Part shown: piece after piece, positions 1 through 9,052 of the stretch | Layout of the letters: each line of letters begins with the position of its first letter | Numbering within the stretch: position 1 is the first letter of the stretch | Assembly: GCF_016195855.1 (NCBI RefSeq) | Contig: NZ_JACPYU010000012.1 | Location: 62,001 to 126,000, forward strand | Direction of reading: 5' to 3' | Length of the DNA: 64,000 nt | Source of the DNA: Aquabacterium sp. | GTDB taxonomy: Bacteria; Pseudomonadota; Gammaproteobacteria; Burkholderiales; Burkholderiaceae_C | Notes under the pieces: model-generated | What the model saw: the letters and a program-made list of their open reading frames with translations, nothing else | What the model was told of the DNA's origin: nothing | Database searches by the model: none | Translations under genes and position numbers: made by a program

Positions 1-572
<572 letters not shown>

Positions 573-607
573 TGCCCTGAAGCCCCCCTCCCCGCCGCAC
601 ACTGTCC

Positions 608-1450
608 ATGCCAAGCAGACGCCACCACTTTCTCGACGACGCTTCATCCCCCTGGCCCATGCTCATCGCCTTGATCGCGAGCGTGCCTGCCTTTTACGAC
701 TCGATGATGCCGACACCAGCGACGTGGGCAACCTGGATGTATGTGGTCAGCGGGGTGGTGATCCTGGTTTCGGCATGGCGCGTCCAGAAGCTGGGGCAAA
801 GCCGCCATGGCCCGGAGCATGGCGCCAAGACCCGGGCCTGGGGGCATCACCCGCTGGAGATCAAGCTGGACTGGTTTCTGGGGGTGGCGCTGTTGCTCAA
901 CGCGGTGCTGCCGCAGAGCAACGAGTCCGAGCCGGCGCTGATCTGGCGCCTGGTCGTGGCCGTGCTGATGCTCTACCGCCTGCTCAAGATCAGCCTGCCC
1001 TTGTTCACCGAAACCGGGCTGGCGCGCCTGCTGGCCATGGGCGGCACCGTGCTGGCCTTGTGCGGCATCGGCTTTTACTGGCTGGACCCTGAGGTCAACT
1101 CCCTGCACGATGGCCTCTGGCTGGCGTTCTCGACCGCGGCCACGGTGGGTTATGGCGATGTGGTGCCCAGCAGCACAGCCTCGCGCATTTTCTCGGTGTT
1201 CGTGGTGCTGCTCGGTTATGGCCTGCTGTCACTGGTCACGGCCAGCATCGCCGCCATGTTCGTGGGCACCCAGGAGCGCAAGGTCGAACACGACATCCTG
1301 CGCGACATGCACCAGCAACTGCAGTCCGTGCGCCAGGAGATCGTGGCCTTGCGCCAGGCCGTGGAAGACATGAAGGCCGAGCAGCAAGGCATGCCGCCTG
1401 AAGAAACCCCGCCCAAGGCCCAGCGCGCCACGCACACCGAGCAGCCCTGA
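608..1450 (+). CDS. two-pore-type potassium channel family protein
   Basis: This is an inner-membrane ion channel of the VIC superfamily. The selectivity filter TVGYGD lies at residues 179-184, between a pore helix and a last hydrophobic helix (FVVLLGYGLLSLVTASIAAM). Further hydrophobic segments occur near residues 15-60 and 95-160, so it is a short channel with about four to six membrane helices and no obvious voltage-sensor arginine ladder. The C-terminal ~60 residues form a predicted coiled coil (LRDMHQQLQSVRQEIVALRQ), which may support tetramer assembly. No RCK/TrkA nucleotide-binding domain is present, unlike Kch. Potassium selectivity is inferred from the GYGD signature. The gene seems to be transcribed alone or with the upstream cysteine synthase. 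Confidence 0.85.
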   Translation: MPSRRHHFLDDASSPWPMLIALIASVPAFYDSMMPTPATWATWMYVVSGVVILVSAWRVQKLGQSRHGPEHGAKTRAWGHHPLEIKLDWFLGVALLLNAVLPQSNESEPALIWRLVVAVLMLYRLLKISLPLFTETGLARLLAMGGTVLALCGIGFYWLDPEVNSLHDGLWLAFSTAATVGYGDVVPSSTASRIFSVFVVLLGYGLLSLVTASIAAMFVGTQERKVEHDILRDMHQQLQSVRQEIVALRQAVEDMKAEQQGMPPEETPPKAQRATHTEQP

Positions 1451-1530
1451 CGGGGCATGCGCCCTGTCGTCAGCCCGCCGTCGGGGTTTGACCCGTCAGA
1501 CGCTTGGGGTGTGATGCGTCGTCCGGCAGA

Positions 1531-1571
1531 ATCGGTGCACACAGATCGGCACGCAGCGTACCTGCACCGAT
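1531..1571. promoter_or_regulatory. possible TetR autoregulatory operator (inverted repeat)
   Basis: Two 9-bp arms, ATCGGTGCA (1531-1539) and TGCACCGAT (1563-1571), form a perfect inverted repeat with a 23-nt spacer. The repeat ends 18 nt before the start codon of the TetR-family gene at 1590. TetR-type repressors commonly bind dyads upstream of their own gene, so an operator role is plausible. The spacer is long for one dimer, so it could instead be two half-occupied sites or an mRNA hairpin. Confidence 0.35.
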
Positions 1572-1589
1572 CGCACCGGACGCCGCCCC

Positions 1590-2291
1590 ATGCCCGACCT
1601 GCCCGCCAAGAAAAAACGTGCCGCCACCGTCACCCGTCGCTACGGTGGGGTGGACGCGGCCGAGCGCCGACGCGAGCGGCAGCGTCGGCTCATGGCGGCG
1701 GGGCTGGCGGTCTTTGGCACACGCGGCTACCACCTGTCCACCGTGCGGGACATCTGCGCGCAGGCCGGCCTGACCGAGCGCTATTTCTACGAGTCCTTCA
1801 AAGCCCTGGGCGAGCTGTTCGATGCCGTCTACGCCGAGTTGCGCAGCCAGCTGCAGCAAAGGGTGATGCAGTCCGTCATCGTGCAGGGTGCACGTCACCT
1901 CGACCCAATGGCCATGGGCGAAGGCTCGTTGCGCGCCTGGTATGCCTTCCTGCATGAAGACCCGCGGCGCGCCCGCGTCATGCTGATCGATGCGGTGAGC
2001 GTCAGCGACAGCGGCATGCGCGGTGCAGAAGCGGCCATCAACGAGTTCAAGGGCATGCTGCGTGCATTCATCAGCATGATGTACCCCGATGTCGAGCGCC
2101 ACGGCATCAACATGGACGTGATCGTTTCCGGGCTGGTGGGCGCCACCATCTACATCGCCAAGAACTGGACGCAGTCCGGCTTCAAGCCCTCGCTCGATGA
2201 GATCCTGATGCACAACATGATGATCTACCGCAGCCTGGATCTGCTGTACAAAAAACAGCAGGCCGAGCAGACTTCAGTCGCCGCGTATTGA
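1590..2291 (+). CDS. TetR/AcrR family transcriptional regulator
   Basis: The N-terminal helix-turn-helix at about residues 25-75 is typical of TetR proteins (LAVFGTRGYHLSTVRDIC, then AGLTERYFYESF). The C-terminal ligand-binding region is helical and not recognisable to a named subgroup. The first 25 residues are Lys/Arg-rich, longer than usual, and may add DNA contacts. At 233 aa it is slightly above the family average. It is expected to act as a ligand-responsive repressor. The neighbouring channel gene and the downstream receptor do not indicate the ligand. A 9-bp inverted repeat just upstream could be its own operator. Confidence 0.88.
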   Translation: MPDLPAKKKRAATVTRRYGGVDAAERRRERQRRLMAAGLAVFGTRGYHLSTVRDICAQAGLTERYFYESFKALGELFDAVYAELRSQLQQRVMQSVIVQGARHLDPMAMGEGSLRAWYAFLHEDPRRARVMLIDAVSVSDSGMRGAEAAINEFKGMLRAFISMMYPDVERHGINMDVIVSGLVGATIYIAKNWTQSGFKPSLDEILMHNMMIYRSLDLLYKKQQAEQTSVAAY

Positions 2292-2401
2292 ACCATGGTC
2301 GTTCAGGATTTCCTGAATCCGATTACGTGTTCCGCTGACAGACAGCGCCCACCCCGCTCCCTATCATTTCCCATGCGAATAACAGGGATAACGGAGCGTG
2401 C

Positions 2402-4045
2402 ATGCGTGAAAACCTGCCGATCACACAAAAAGAATACCCGGTCGACGAATTTGAAACCCTGCTGTCCACCACGGACACCAAGGGTCGCATCCGCTACGCC
2501 AACGATGCTTTCTTGCGCGTAGCGGGCTACAGCAAGGACGAGTTGTACGGCCAGCCCCACAACCTGGTGCGTCACCCCGACATGCCTCCTGAGGCCTTCG
2601 CTGACCTGTGGCAGACGGTGAAGGCCGGCGCCACCTGGTCTGCCCTGGTCAAGAACCGCCGCAGTGACGGTGACCACTATTGGGTGCGCGCCAACGTCAC
2701 CCCCATCCGCAATGGCAAGGAGGTCGTGGGCTATATGTCCGTGCGGACCCGTGCCGACCCCGATGCGGTGCGCGCCATGGCCCCGCTGTATGAAGCCCTG
2801 CGAGACGGGCGCCTGCGGGGCTGGTGCCTCCGGCAGGGCCGCCTGGTGCGATCAGGGGCCCTGGTCTGGCTCGATCGTGTGCGCAACATGTCGGTGGGCA
2901 ACCGGCTGACGCTGGGCATCACGGCCATCGCGGCCACCAGCTTGCTTGATCTGCTGCCGCAAAGCACCGAATCACGCGCCCTCGCCGTCGCGATCATGGC
3001 CTGCACCTGCGCCATGGTCCTGGCCTGGTGGCGCGCCACGGTGTTGCGGCCTCTGACCGAATTGGTGGCCCAGGCTCGGCTGGTGGCCAGCGGGCAAAAG
3101 CCCCAGGCCCTGTTTCCCGATCGGGCCGATGAGATCGGCGCCCTGATGCGCGGCATCGAGCAGGCCGGGCTCAACCTGGTGGCCCTGGGCTGCGACATCC
3201 GCGGGCAGGTCGAGAAGGTCAAGGTGTCTGTGGCGGCGATGCAGGACGGCAACCTGGATCTGTATGGCCGCACCGGCCGCGCCACCGAGAAGCTGGCCGA
3301 GACCGCCTCGGCGATGGAGCAGCTGGCCGCCACCATCACGGCCAACCAGGACACCGCGCAATCGCTGTCGGGCCTGGCCAGCGAGGCCGACGGCGCCACC
3401 AGCAATGGCAAGGCCATGATGGCCCGCACCCTGGAGACCATGCACGGCATCGCCCAGTCCGGGCAGCGCGTGTCAGAGATCACCGCCATGATCGATGCCA
3501 TCGCGTTTCAGACCAATATCCTGGCACTGAACGCGGCGGTCGAAGCCGCACGCGCCGGCGAACACGGCCGGGGCTTTGCGGTGGTGGCGGCCGAGGTGCG
3601 GGCCTTGTCCAAGAAGAGCGCCGACGCGGCCAACGAGATCAAGGCCGTGATCGAGGCATCCAAGGCCCAGGTGGATGCCGGCCTGAATGTGGTCGAGCAG
3701 GCGGGCACGTCCATGGACAACATCCAGCGTGTGGTGGGCACGCTCAACGAGCTGACCCAGGAGATCCGCGTGGCCGCCGAGCAGCAGGCTGATGGCGTGG
3801 CCTGCGTCAACGAAGCGATTGCCGAGCTGGAGACCTTGACCCAGCAAAACGGCGATCTGGTGGAGACCGGCGCCGCCGCCACGATGGCCCTGCACGAGCA
3901 GGCCATGCGCCTGAGCGAAGCGGCCTCGATCTACCAGCTCTGCCATCTGTCTCAGCCAGCAGAAACCGAAGCCCTGGCAGACGCCCAGGCAGACACACCA
4001 ACCCCAAGGCCAGTGCCCCTCACGGAGATGGACGCGACTGCATGA
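2402..4045 (+). CDS. aer: Aer-type PAS methyl-accepting chemotaxis protein
   Basis: This is an aerotaxis/energy-taxis receptor. The N-terminal PAS domain (about residues 10-115) carries the segments found in E. coli Aer: [13 protein letters not shown], the conserved Trp in [10 protein letters not shown], and [11 protein letters not shown]. This suggests FAD binding and redox sensing. Two hydrophobic segments near residues 170-210 anchor it, and a HAMP-like region follows. The cytoplasmic signalling domain contains the conserved hairpin tip ([21 protein letters not shown], around residue 373), which contacts CheA and CheW. It overlaps the next gene by 4 nt (ATGA), so translation is probably coupled to the PAS histidine kinase. 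A 7-bp dyad (TTCAGGA/TCCTGAA) sits upstream at 2302-2317. Confidence 0.9.
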   Translation: MRENLPITQKEYPVDEFETLLSTTDTKGRIRYANDAFLRVAGYSKDELYGQPHNLVRHPDMPPEAFADLWQTVKAGATWSALVKNRRSDGDHYWVRANVTPIRNGKEVVGYMSVRTRADPDAVRAMAPLYEALRDGRLRGWCLRQGRLVRSGALVWLDRVRNMSVGNRLTLGITAIAATSLLDLLPQSTESRALAVAIMACTCAMVLAWWRATVLRPLTELVAQARLVASGQKPQALFPDRADEIGALMRGIEQAGLNLVALGCDIRGQVEKVKVSVAAMQDGNLDLYGRTGRATEKLAETASAMEQLAATITANQDTAQSLSGLASEADGATSNGKAMMARTLETMHGIAQSGQRVSEITAMIDAIAFQTNILALNAAVEAARAGEHGRGFAVVAAEVRALSKKSADAANEIKAVIEASKAQVDAGLNVVEQAGTSMDNIQRVVGTLNELTQEIRVAAEQQADGVACVNEAIAELETLTQQNGDLVETGAAATMALHEQAMRLSEAASIYQLCHLSQPAETEALADAQADTPTPRPVPLTEMDATA

Positions 4046-5559
4046 ACTTCAGCCCCGCCATGGAACCCGCCGACAGCACGCTGGCCAAAATGCGGCTCGC
4101 GCTTGATCACCACGCGATCGTGAGCGTCACGGACCGGCACGGCGTGATCACCCAGGCCAATGACCGCTTCTGCGCCATCAGTGGCTACAACCGCGATGAG
4201 CTGATCGGCCGCACACACGGCATCCTCAAGTCGGGCCGCCACGGCGAAGCCTTGTACCAGGACCTGTGGCGCACCATCGCCAGTGGCCAGGTCTGGCATG
4301 GCGTGATCTGCAACCGCCGCAAGAACGGCGGCTACTACTGGGTGAAGTCCACCATCGTGCCCTTGTGTGATGCCCATGGCACCGTGCAGGAGTACGTGTC
4401 CATCCGCACGGACATCACGGACCGCTTGCTGGCCCAGGCGCACTCGTCCTTGCTCACACAGGTGCTGGACTTGACCGACCAGGGTGTGGTGATCGCAGAT
4501 CGCGGCGGGCAGGTGATCTACACCAACCACGCGGCCGCCTCTTTGCTGGGCCATGCCGCGTCGGGCCTGCAGGGCCGCTCGGTGCTGGATTTTGTGCCTG
4601 CACGCCTGAAGGTCCGCTACCTCAAACGGCTCAACAGCATCACGACGTGCGACTTCCACTGGCAGGGCAAAGTCCCCTTGCTGCGGGCCGATGGTTCGCA
4701 CATGACCTCGTCCAGCCACGTCGGTGTCGTGGCCAACCACGAGGGCATGCCCGCCTTCTTCTTCAACATCTTCTCGGACTGCTCCGATGACATCGCCAGG
4801 CAGGCGGCCTTGCGCGCGGCCAAACAAAGTGCCGAGCAGGCCAGCGCGGCCAAGACGGCGGTGCTCTCCAACATCAGCCACGAGTTGAGGACGCCGCTCA
4901 ATGCCATCCTTGGGTTTGGCCAGTTGCTGTGCAAAGACCTGACGCAGCCCAGGCAGGCCGGCTTTGCCCGCGAGATCCTGTTTGCAGGCCAGCACCTGAT
5001 GGGCTTGATCAACGGCATCCTGGATCTGGCCCAGATCGAAAGTGGCCACGATGTGATGACGCTGGAAGCGGTGGACCTGGTCGAACAGCTGCAGGCCTGT
5101 CTGTCCTTGCTCCACCCCATGGCCTGCGACAAACAGATCAGCGTCATCAACACCCTGCTGGAGCCCACCTGGGTCAGGGCCGATCGCCTGCGTGTCCGGC
5201 AGGTGCTGCTCAACCTGCTGTCCAACGCGATCAAGTACAGCCACACCAGTGGCTACGTCAAGCTGGAGCGGGTGGCCGCGCCCGAGGGGCGCATCCGCCT
5301 GGCCATCACCGACCGCGGCTACGGCATCCGCCCCGATCAGATGGGTGAGTTGTTCAAGCCCTTCAACCGCCTGGGTGCCCGTGCACGTGGCATCGAAGGC
5401 ACGGGCATCGGCCTGGCCATCTGCAAGAAGCTGCTGGACAACATGGACGGCCACATCGGCGTGCACAGTGTGGAACACCAGGGCAGCACCTTCTGGATCG
5501 ACCTGCCCGCCGCCTCGCCATGTGAAACCGCCACCCCCACAAGCGCGCGGGCTTCATGA
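4042..5559 (+). CDS. dual-PAS sensor histidine kinase
   Basis: This soluble histidine kinase has two N-terminal PAS domains (about residues 12-130 and 140-245), a HisKA dimerisation domain with the phospho-accepting His280 in NISHELRTP, and an HATPase domain showing [10 protein letters not shown] (N box), DRGYGI (G1) and [10 protein letters not shown] (G2). No membrane segment or signal peptide is seen, so it is cytoplasmic. The first PAS is Aer-like in style ([25 protein letters not shown]). The start overlaps the Aer stop by 4 nt, so both proteins are probably made together and may sense the same redox or energy state. No receiver is fused. The next gene is a NarL-type regulator, but those normally pair with HisKA_3 kinases, so the cognate partner is uncertain. 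Confidence 0.9.
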   Translation: MNFSPAMEPADSTLAKMRLALDHHAIVSVTDRHGVITQANDRFCAISGYNRDELIGRTHGILKSGRHGEALYQDLWRTIASGQVWHGVICNRRKNGGYYWVKSTIVPLCDAHGTVQEYVSIRTDITDRLLAQAHSSLLTQVLDLTDQGVVIADRGGQVIYTNHAAASLLGHAASGLQGRSVLDFVPARLKVRYLKRLNSITTCDFHWQGKVPLLRADGSHMTSSSHVGVVANHEGMPAFFFNIFSDCSDDIARQAALRAAKQSAEQASAAKTAVLSNISHELRTPLNAILGFGQLLCKDLTQPRQAGFAREILFAGQHLMGLINGILDLAQIESGHDVMTLEAVDLVEQLQACLSLLHPMACDKQISVINTLLEPTWVRADRLRVRQVLLNLLSNAIKYSHTSGYVKLERVAAPEGRIRLAITDRGYGIRPDQMGELFKPFNRLGARARGIEGTGIGLAICKKLLDNMDGHIGVHSVEHQGSTFWIDLPAASPCETATPTSARAS

Positions 5560-5631
5560 AAGCTTGACCCAGGTCAACGGCGCCCGCATTGCCTTCCAGT
5601 CGGCCGCAACCATATAGTCCCTGTCCCCTGC

Positions 5632-6315
5632 ATGAGCATAGGCCGGGCCCTTCTCTCATTGCATCTCAGTCGCATTCAAGCAGTCAGCAGTACCGTGACG
5701 ATTCGTATCGCCATCGCCGATGATCATCCGATTGTGTTCGGAGGGCTCCAGCAATTGATCGCCACCACCACCGACATGCAAGTGGTGGGGCGTGCAGCCA
5801 CCCGCCTGGAGGTGCTGCGCCTGCTGAGCGACACGCCTTTGGATGTCCTGGTGCTCGATCTCTCGATTCCGGGTGCACAAGGCCTGTCGCTGTTGCAGGA
5901 GCTCATGGAGCAGGAGGAAGCGCCGCCGGTCGTGATCCTGTCCATGCACAACGAAGGCCAGATCATCAAGCGCGCCATGAAGCTGGGCGCATCGGCCTAC
6001 GTCACAAAGGGCAGCGACCCGATGTTCGTGCTCACGGCCATCCGCAGGGTGGCCAGAGGCGGCAAGTACATCGACCCGGCCTTGATGGAGTCCGTGGCAT
6101 CGTCCTTCGCGCAAGAGCGCCACGAGTTCCTGTCCGCACGGGAGGAGCAGGTCCTGCGGTTGATCGTGTCGGGCGAGCCCATCGGCCACATCGCCGAGCG
6201 CCTGAACCTCAGCCCCAAGACCATCAGCACGCACAAGACGCGCATCATGCAGAAGCTGGACATCGGCAACAACGCCGATCTGGTGAAGTACGCGCTCAAG
6301 CACGGCCTGAGCTGA
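5632..6315 (+). CDS. NarL/FixJ-family response regulator
   Basis: This is a two-component response regulator. The N-terminal receiver has the acidic pair in IADDHP, the phospho-acceptor Asp in VLVLDLS and the conserved Lys in YVTKGS. The C-terminal LuxR-type helix-turn-helix contains LSAREEQVLRLIVSGEPIGHIAE and LSPKTISTHKTRIMQKL. Two starts are possible: ATG 5632, or GTG 5695, which would place the receiver right at the N-terminus. Neither has a strong Shine-Dalgarno sequence. It converges with the HisKA_3-type PAS kinase at 6353-7741 (37 nt between stops), and that kinase is its likely partner because NarL-type regulators usually work with HisKA_3 kinases. Confidence 0.9.
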   Translation: MSIGRALLSLHLSRIQAVSSTVTIRIAIADDHPIVFGGLQQLIATTTDMQVVGRAATRLEVLRLLSDTPLDVLVLDLSIPGAQGLSLLQELMEQEEAPPVVILSMHNEGQIIKRAMKLGASAYVTKGSDPMFVLTAIRRVARGGKYIDPALMESVASSFAQERHEFLSAREEQVLRLIVSGEPIGHIAERLNLSPKTISTHKTRIMQKLDIGNNADLVKYALKHGLS

Positions 6316-6352
6316 GGCAACACCGGGCGCGGCGCCCACGGCGCGCCAGCGC

Positions 6353-7741
6353 TCACACGGGGATGTCGATCCGGATGGTGGTGCCCCTGCCAGGCGCGGT
6401 GTCGATGTGCACCTGCCCCCCCAGGGACAAGACACGTTCGCGCATGCTCAGCAGGCCAAAACCTGCTTGCTGGCGAACCGCCGAGGCATCGAACCCGCGG
6501 CCGTTGTCGCGGATGCACAAGGCCAGTTCATGCGCGGTGTGGCGCAAGGTGATGTCGACCCGACTGGCCTGCGCATGCCGAACCACATTGGTCAGGGACT
6601 CCTGCACCACGCGGAAGATGGTGGCGGCCTGCGCGTCTGGCAAAGACAGGTCCGAGGTATCGAAGTCCACGTCGCAGACGATGCGGCTGCGTTGGGCCAC
6701 GTCCTGCGCCAGCCACTCCAGGGCCGGCAAGAGCCCGAAGTCCAGCGCCGCCGGCCGCAAGCTGGTGCTGACGCTGCGCGCCACCATGAACATCTTGTCG
6801 ACCAGGCTTTGCATGTCATCGAGGGTGGCGCTCACCTTGTCACCGCCGCTGGCGATCTCGCGGCGCACCTGGGCAATGTCCATGCGCATGGCCGACAGCA
6901 ACTGGCCCAGCTCGTCGTGCAGTTCACGCGAGATGTGCTTGCGGTCTTCTTCACAGGTCACTTCATGGTGGGCCACCATGTCCCGCAACTCGTTGCGCGA
7001 GGCCAGCAGGGCCAGCTCCATGGCCTTGCGCTCGCTCACATCCTGTGCGGTACCACGCAGCTTGAAAACGGCGCCACCTGCATCACGTACCGGGTGCCCG
7101 TGCGCCAAAAGCCACCCATCGGTCCCGTCGTCGCGCACAAACGGCAGCTCCAGCGCATAGGGCTCGCCCGCTTCAATGGCGCGCGTCACGCAGGCGTGCA
7201 GCCTCTGCCAGTGCTCGGGGGGATGGTGGTGCGCCAGCTCGTTGAAACGCGGGGGCGGCAAGGCTGGATCGCGCCCAAAGAGGCTGTACAACTCGGGCGA
7301 CCAGTCCACGGCATCGGCCTGGATGTCCCAGCACCAGCTGCCCAGGCGCCCGATGCGTTGCGCCTCCTTGAGCTCCTCGCTGGTCTGCCTGATGTCCGTG
7401 ATGTCGGACACCAGCGCGAAGAAACCCTCCACGACCCCGTCCACGCAATCGGGGATGTAGTGGGCCTGCGTGTGGTGCCGGTCGCCGCGCGGGTCCACGA
7501 TCGTGCGGTCAAATGTCTGCGCCTGCCCGGCCAGGGCGGCATCCACATAGGGCTTGTTCAAGGCATACAGCTGCGGGCCGATCACCTCGGAGAGGTGCCG
7601 CCCATGCATCTGCGCCGGGCTCATGCCGAACCATTCCAGGTAGGCGCGGTTGCCATAGCGGTTGCGCGCGTCCCTGTCCCAGTAGCCCACCAGGGCGGGC
7701 AACTCGTCGAGCAGAACGTGGAGGCGCGGGTCGATCTTCAC
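6353..7741 (-). CDS. PAS-PAS HisKA_3 sensor histidine kinase
   Basis: This is a NarX/DegS-type sensor kinase. Two PAS folds occupy about residues 1-130 and 130-245. The HisKA_3 phospho-acceptor region is EEDRKHISRELHDELGQ, and the C-terminal ATPase domain shows ESLTNVVRHAQAS, DNGRGFD and GFGLLSMRERV. No transmembrane helices are present, so sensing is cytoplasmic. Its ATG lies only 5 nt beyond the pyrC stop on the same strand, so it is probably expressed from the pyrC promoter. The NarL-type regulator ending at 6315 converges on it and is the likely partner. The signal is unknown. Confidence 0.88.
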   Translation of the reverse strand: MKIDPRLHVLLDELPALVGYWDRDARNRYGNRAYLEWFGMSPAQMHGRHLSEVIGPQLYALNKPYVDAALAGQAQTFDRTIVDPRGDRHHTQAHYIPDCVDGVVEGFFALVSDITDIRQTSEELKEAQRIGRLGSWCWDIQADAVDWSPELYSLFGRDPALPPPRFNELAHHHPPEHWQRLHACVTRAIEAGEPYALELPFVRDDGTDGWLLAHGHPVRDAGGAVFKLRGTAQDVSERKAMELALLASRNELRDMVAHHEVTCEEDRKHISRELHDELGQLLSAMRMDIAQVRREIASGGDKVSATLDDMQSLVDKMFMVARSVSTSLRPAALDFGLLPALEWLAQDVAQRSRIVCDVDFDTSDLSLPDAQAATIFRVVQESLTNVVRHAQASRVDITLRHTAHELALCIRDNGRGFDASAVRQQAGFGLLSMRERVLSLGGQVHIDTAPGRGTTIRIDIPV

Positions 7742-7746
7742 AGACG

Positions 7747-8790
7747 TCAGACCATGCGCCAGTGCAGGGTTTCGCCACCACGCAGCGGCTTGATCTGAGC
7801 CTCGCCAAATGGCAGGGCCTCGGGCACGACCCAGTCCTCACGCACCAGCGTGATCTTGTCGGCGTTGCGCGGCAGGCCGTAGTAATCGGCGCCATAGAAG
7901 CTGGCAAAGGCTTCGAGCTTGTCAAGCGCACCGGCGGCCTCGAAGGCTTCGGCGTACAGCTCGATGGCGCAGGGCGCGGTGTAGCAACCGGCGCAACCCG
8001 ATGCATGCTCCTTCAGGTGCGATGCATGCGGCGCGCTGTCGGTGCCCAGGAAGAACTTCGGGCTGCCACTGGTGGCGGCCTGGACCAGGGCCACACGGTG
8101 CTCTTCGCGCTTGAGGATGGGCAGGCAGTAGTAGTGCGGGCGCACGCCCCCCATGAAGATGGCATTGCGGTTGTACAGCAAGTGCTGGGGCGTGATGGTG
8201 GCGCCCACGAAGCGGTCGGCCTCGTTCACATACTGCGCGGCCTCCTTGGTGGTGATGTGCTCGAAAACCACCTTCAGCTCGGGGAAGTCACGGCGCAGCG
8301 GGATCAGCTTGTCGTCGATGAAGGCCTTCTCGCGGTCGAACACGTCCACATCGCCGTCGGTCACTTCACCGTGCACGCACAGCACCAGGCCCTCGCGCTG
8401 CATGGCCTCCAGCACCTTGTAGGTCTTACGCAGGTCGGTCACGCCCGCATCGCTGTTGGTGGTGGCCCCGGCGGGGTAGAGCTTGAAGGCCACGGCGCCC
8501 ATGGCCTTGGCCTTGGCCGCTTCTTCAGCCGGTGTGTTGTCCGTCAGGTAGAGCACCATCAAGGGCTCGAAGCTCATGCCGGCTGGCACGGCCGCCAGGA
8601 TGCGCTCGCGGTAGCCCTGCGCCTGTTCGGCCGTGATCACGGGCGGGCGCAGATTGGGCATGACGATGGCGCGGGCAAATTGCCGCGCCGTGGCCGGCAC
8701 CACCGCCGCCATGGCCGCGCCATCACGCACGTGCAGGTGCCAGTCATCGGGGCGGGTCAGAACCAGTGAGGAAGGCGCAGAGGTGGTCAT
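7747..8790 (-). CDS. pyrC: dihydroorotase
   Basis: This class II dihydroorotase catalyses the reversible cyclisation of N-carbamoyl-L-aspartate to dihydroorotate, the third step of pyrimidine synthesis. The metal-binding HxH (His18, His20) is in [19 protein letters not shown] follows, then the Lys in [13 protein letters not shown] that is carbamylated in this family. Later come HGEVTD, the His in FEHITTKEA, the [13 protein letters not shown] segment and the catalytic Asp in LGTDSAPH. The length of 347 aa is the same class as E. coli PyrC (348 aa). It is the first gene of a two-gene unit with a histidine kinase 5 nt downstream. Confidence 0.96.
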   Translation of the reverse strand: MTTSAPSSLVLTRPDDWHLHVRDGAAMAAVVPATARQFARAIVMPNLRPPVITAEQAQGYRERILAAVPAGMSFEPLMVLYLTDNTPAEEAAKAKAMGAVAFKLYPAGATTNSDAGVTDLRKTYKVLEAMQREGLVLCVHGEVTDGDVDVFDREKAFIDDKLIPLRRDFPELKVVFEHITTKEAAQYVNEADRFVGATITPQHLLYNRNAIFMGGVRPHYYCLPILKREEHRVALVQAATSGSPKFFLGTDSAPHASHLKEHASGCAGCYTAPCAIELYAEAFEAAGALDKLEAFASFYGADYYGLPRNADKITLVREDWVVPEALPFGEAQIKPLRGGETLHWRMV

Positions 8791-8861
8791 GGCAGGCAGG
8801 CGGGCAGCAAAAGGGGCGAAAACAAGGATTTTCTCATTTCCGACATGACCTTCGTCCAGCT

Positions 8862-8987
8862 CCCTAAGTGTGGGGGCGCCACTTCGTGAATTAGGGCCCC
8901 TGTTCTAGGCTCCCGTGCCGCCCGCCGCCCCCACCCTTAGGGGCAAGCCCGCAAAGCAGCCTTGTGGCGCGGCACACCGCTCCCTAG
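8862..8987. promoter_or_regulatory. cluster of CCCTAA-like motifs upstream of the C25 protease
   Basis: The 262-bp gap between pyrC and the protease contains CCCTAA (8862-8867), TTAGGG (8891-8896), CTAGG (8905-8909), TTAGGG (8937-8942) and CCCTAG (8982-8987). The first and fourth lie inside near-perfect 15-bp inverted arms (8862-8876 and 8928-8942, one mismatch). Repeated short dyads of this kind suggest an operator array for the protease/cohesin operon. The bound regulator is unknown. Confidence 0.35.
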
Positions 8988-9052
8988 CCTTCGCTTCCAT
9001 ACCGATCCAAGTCCGGCTCGGTGTTGTTGTGAGACCGCTTTTGGAGGCAACC

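Noticed and set aside
3952..5478. A 508-codon minus-strand frame over the dual-PAS kinase
   Set aside because: No recognisable domain; the plus strand has PAS, HisKA and HATPase motifs and a coupled start.
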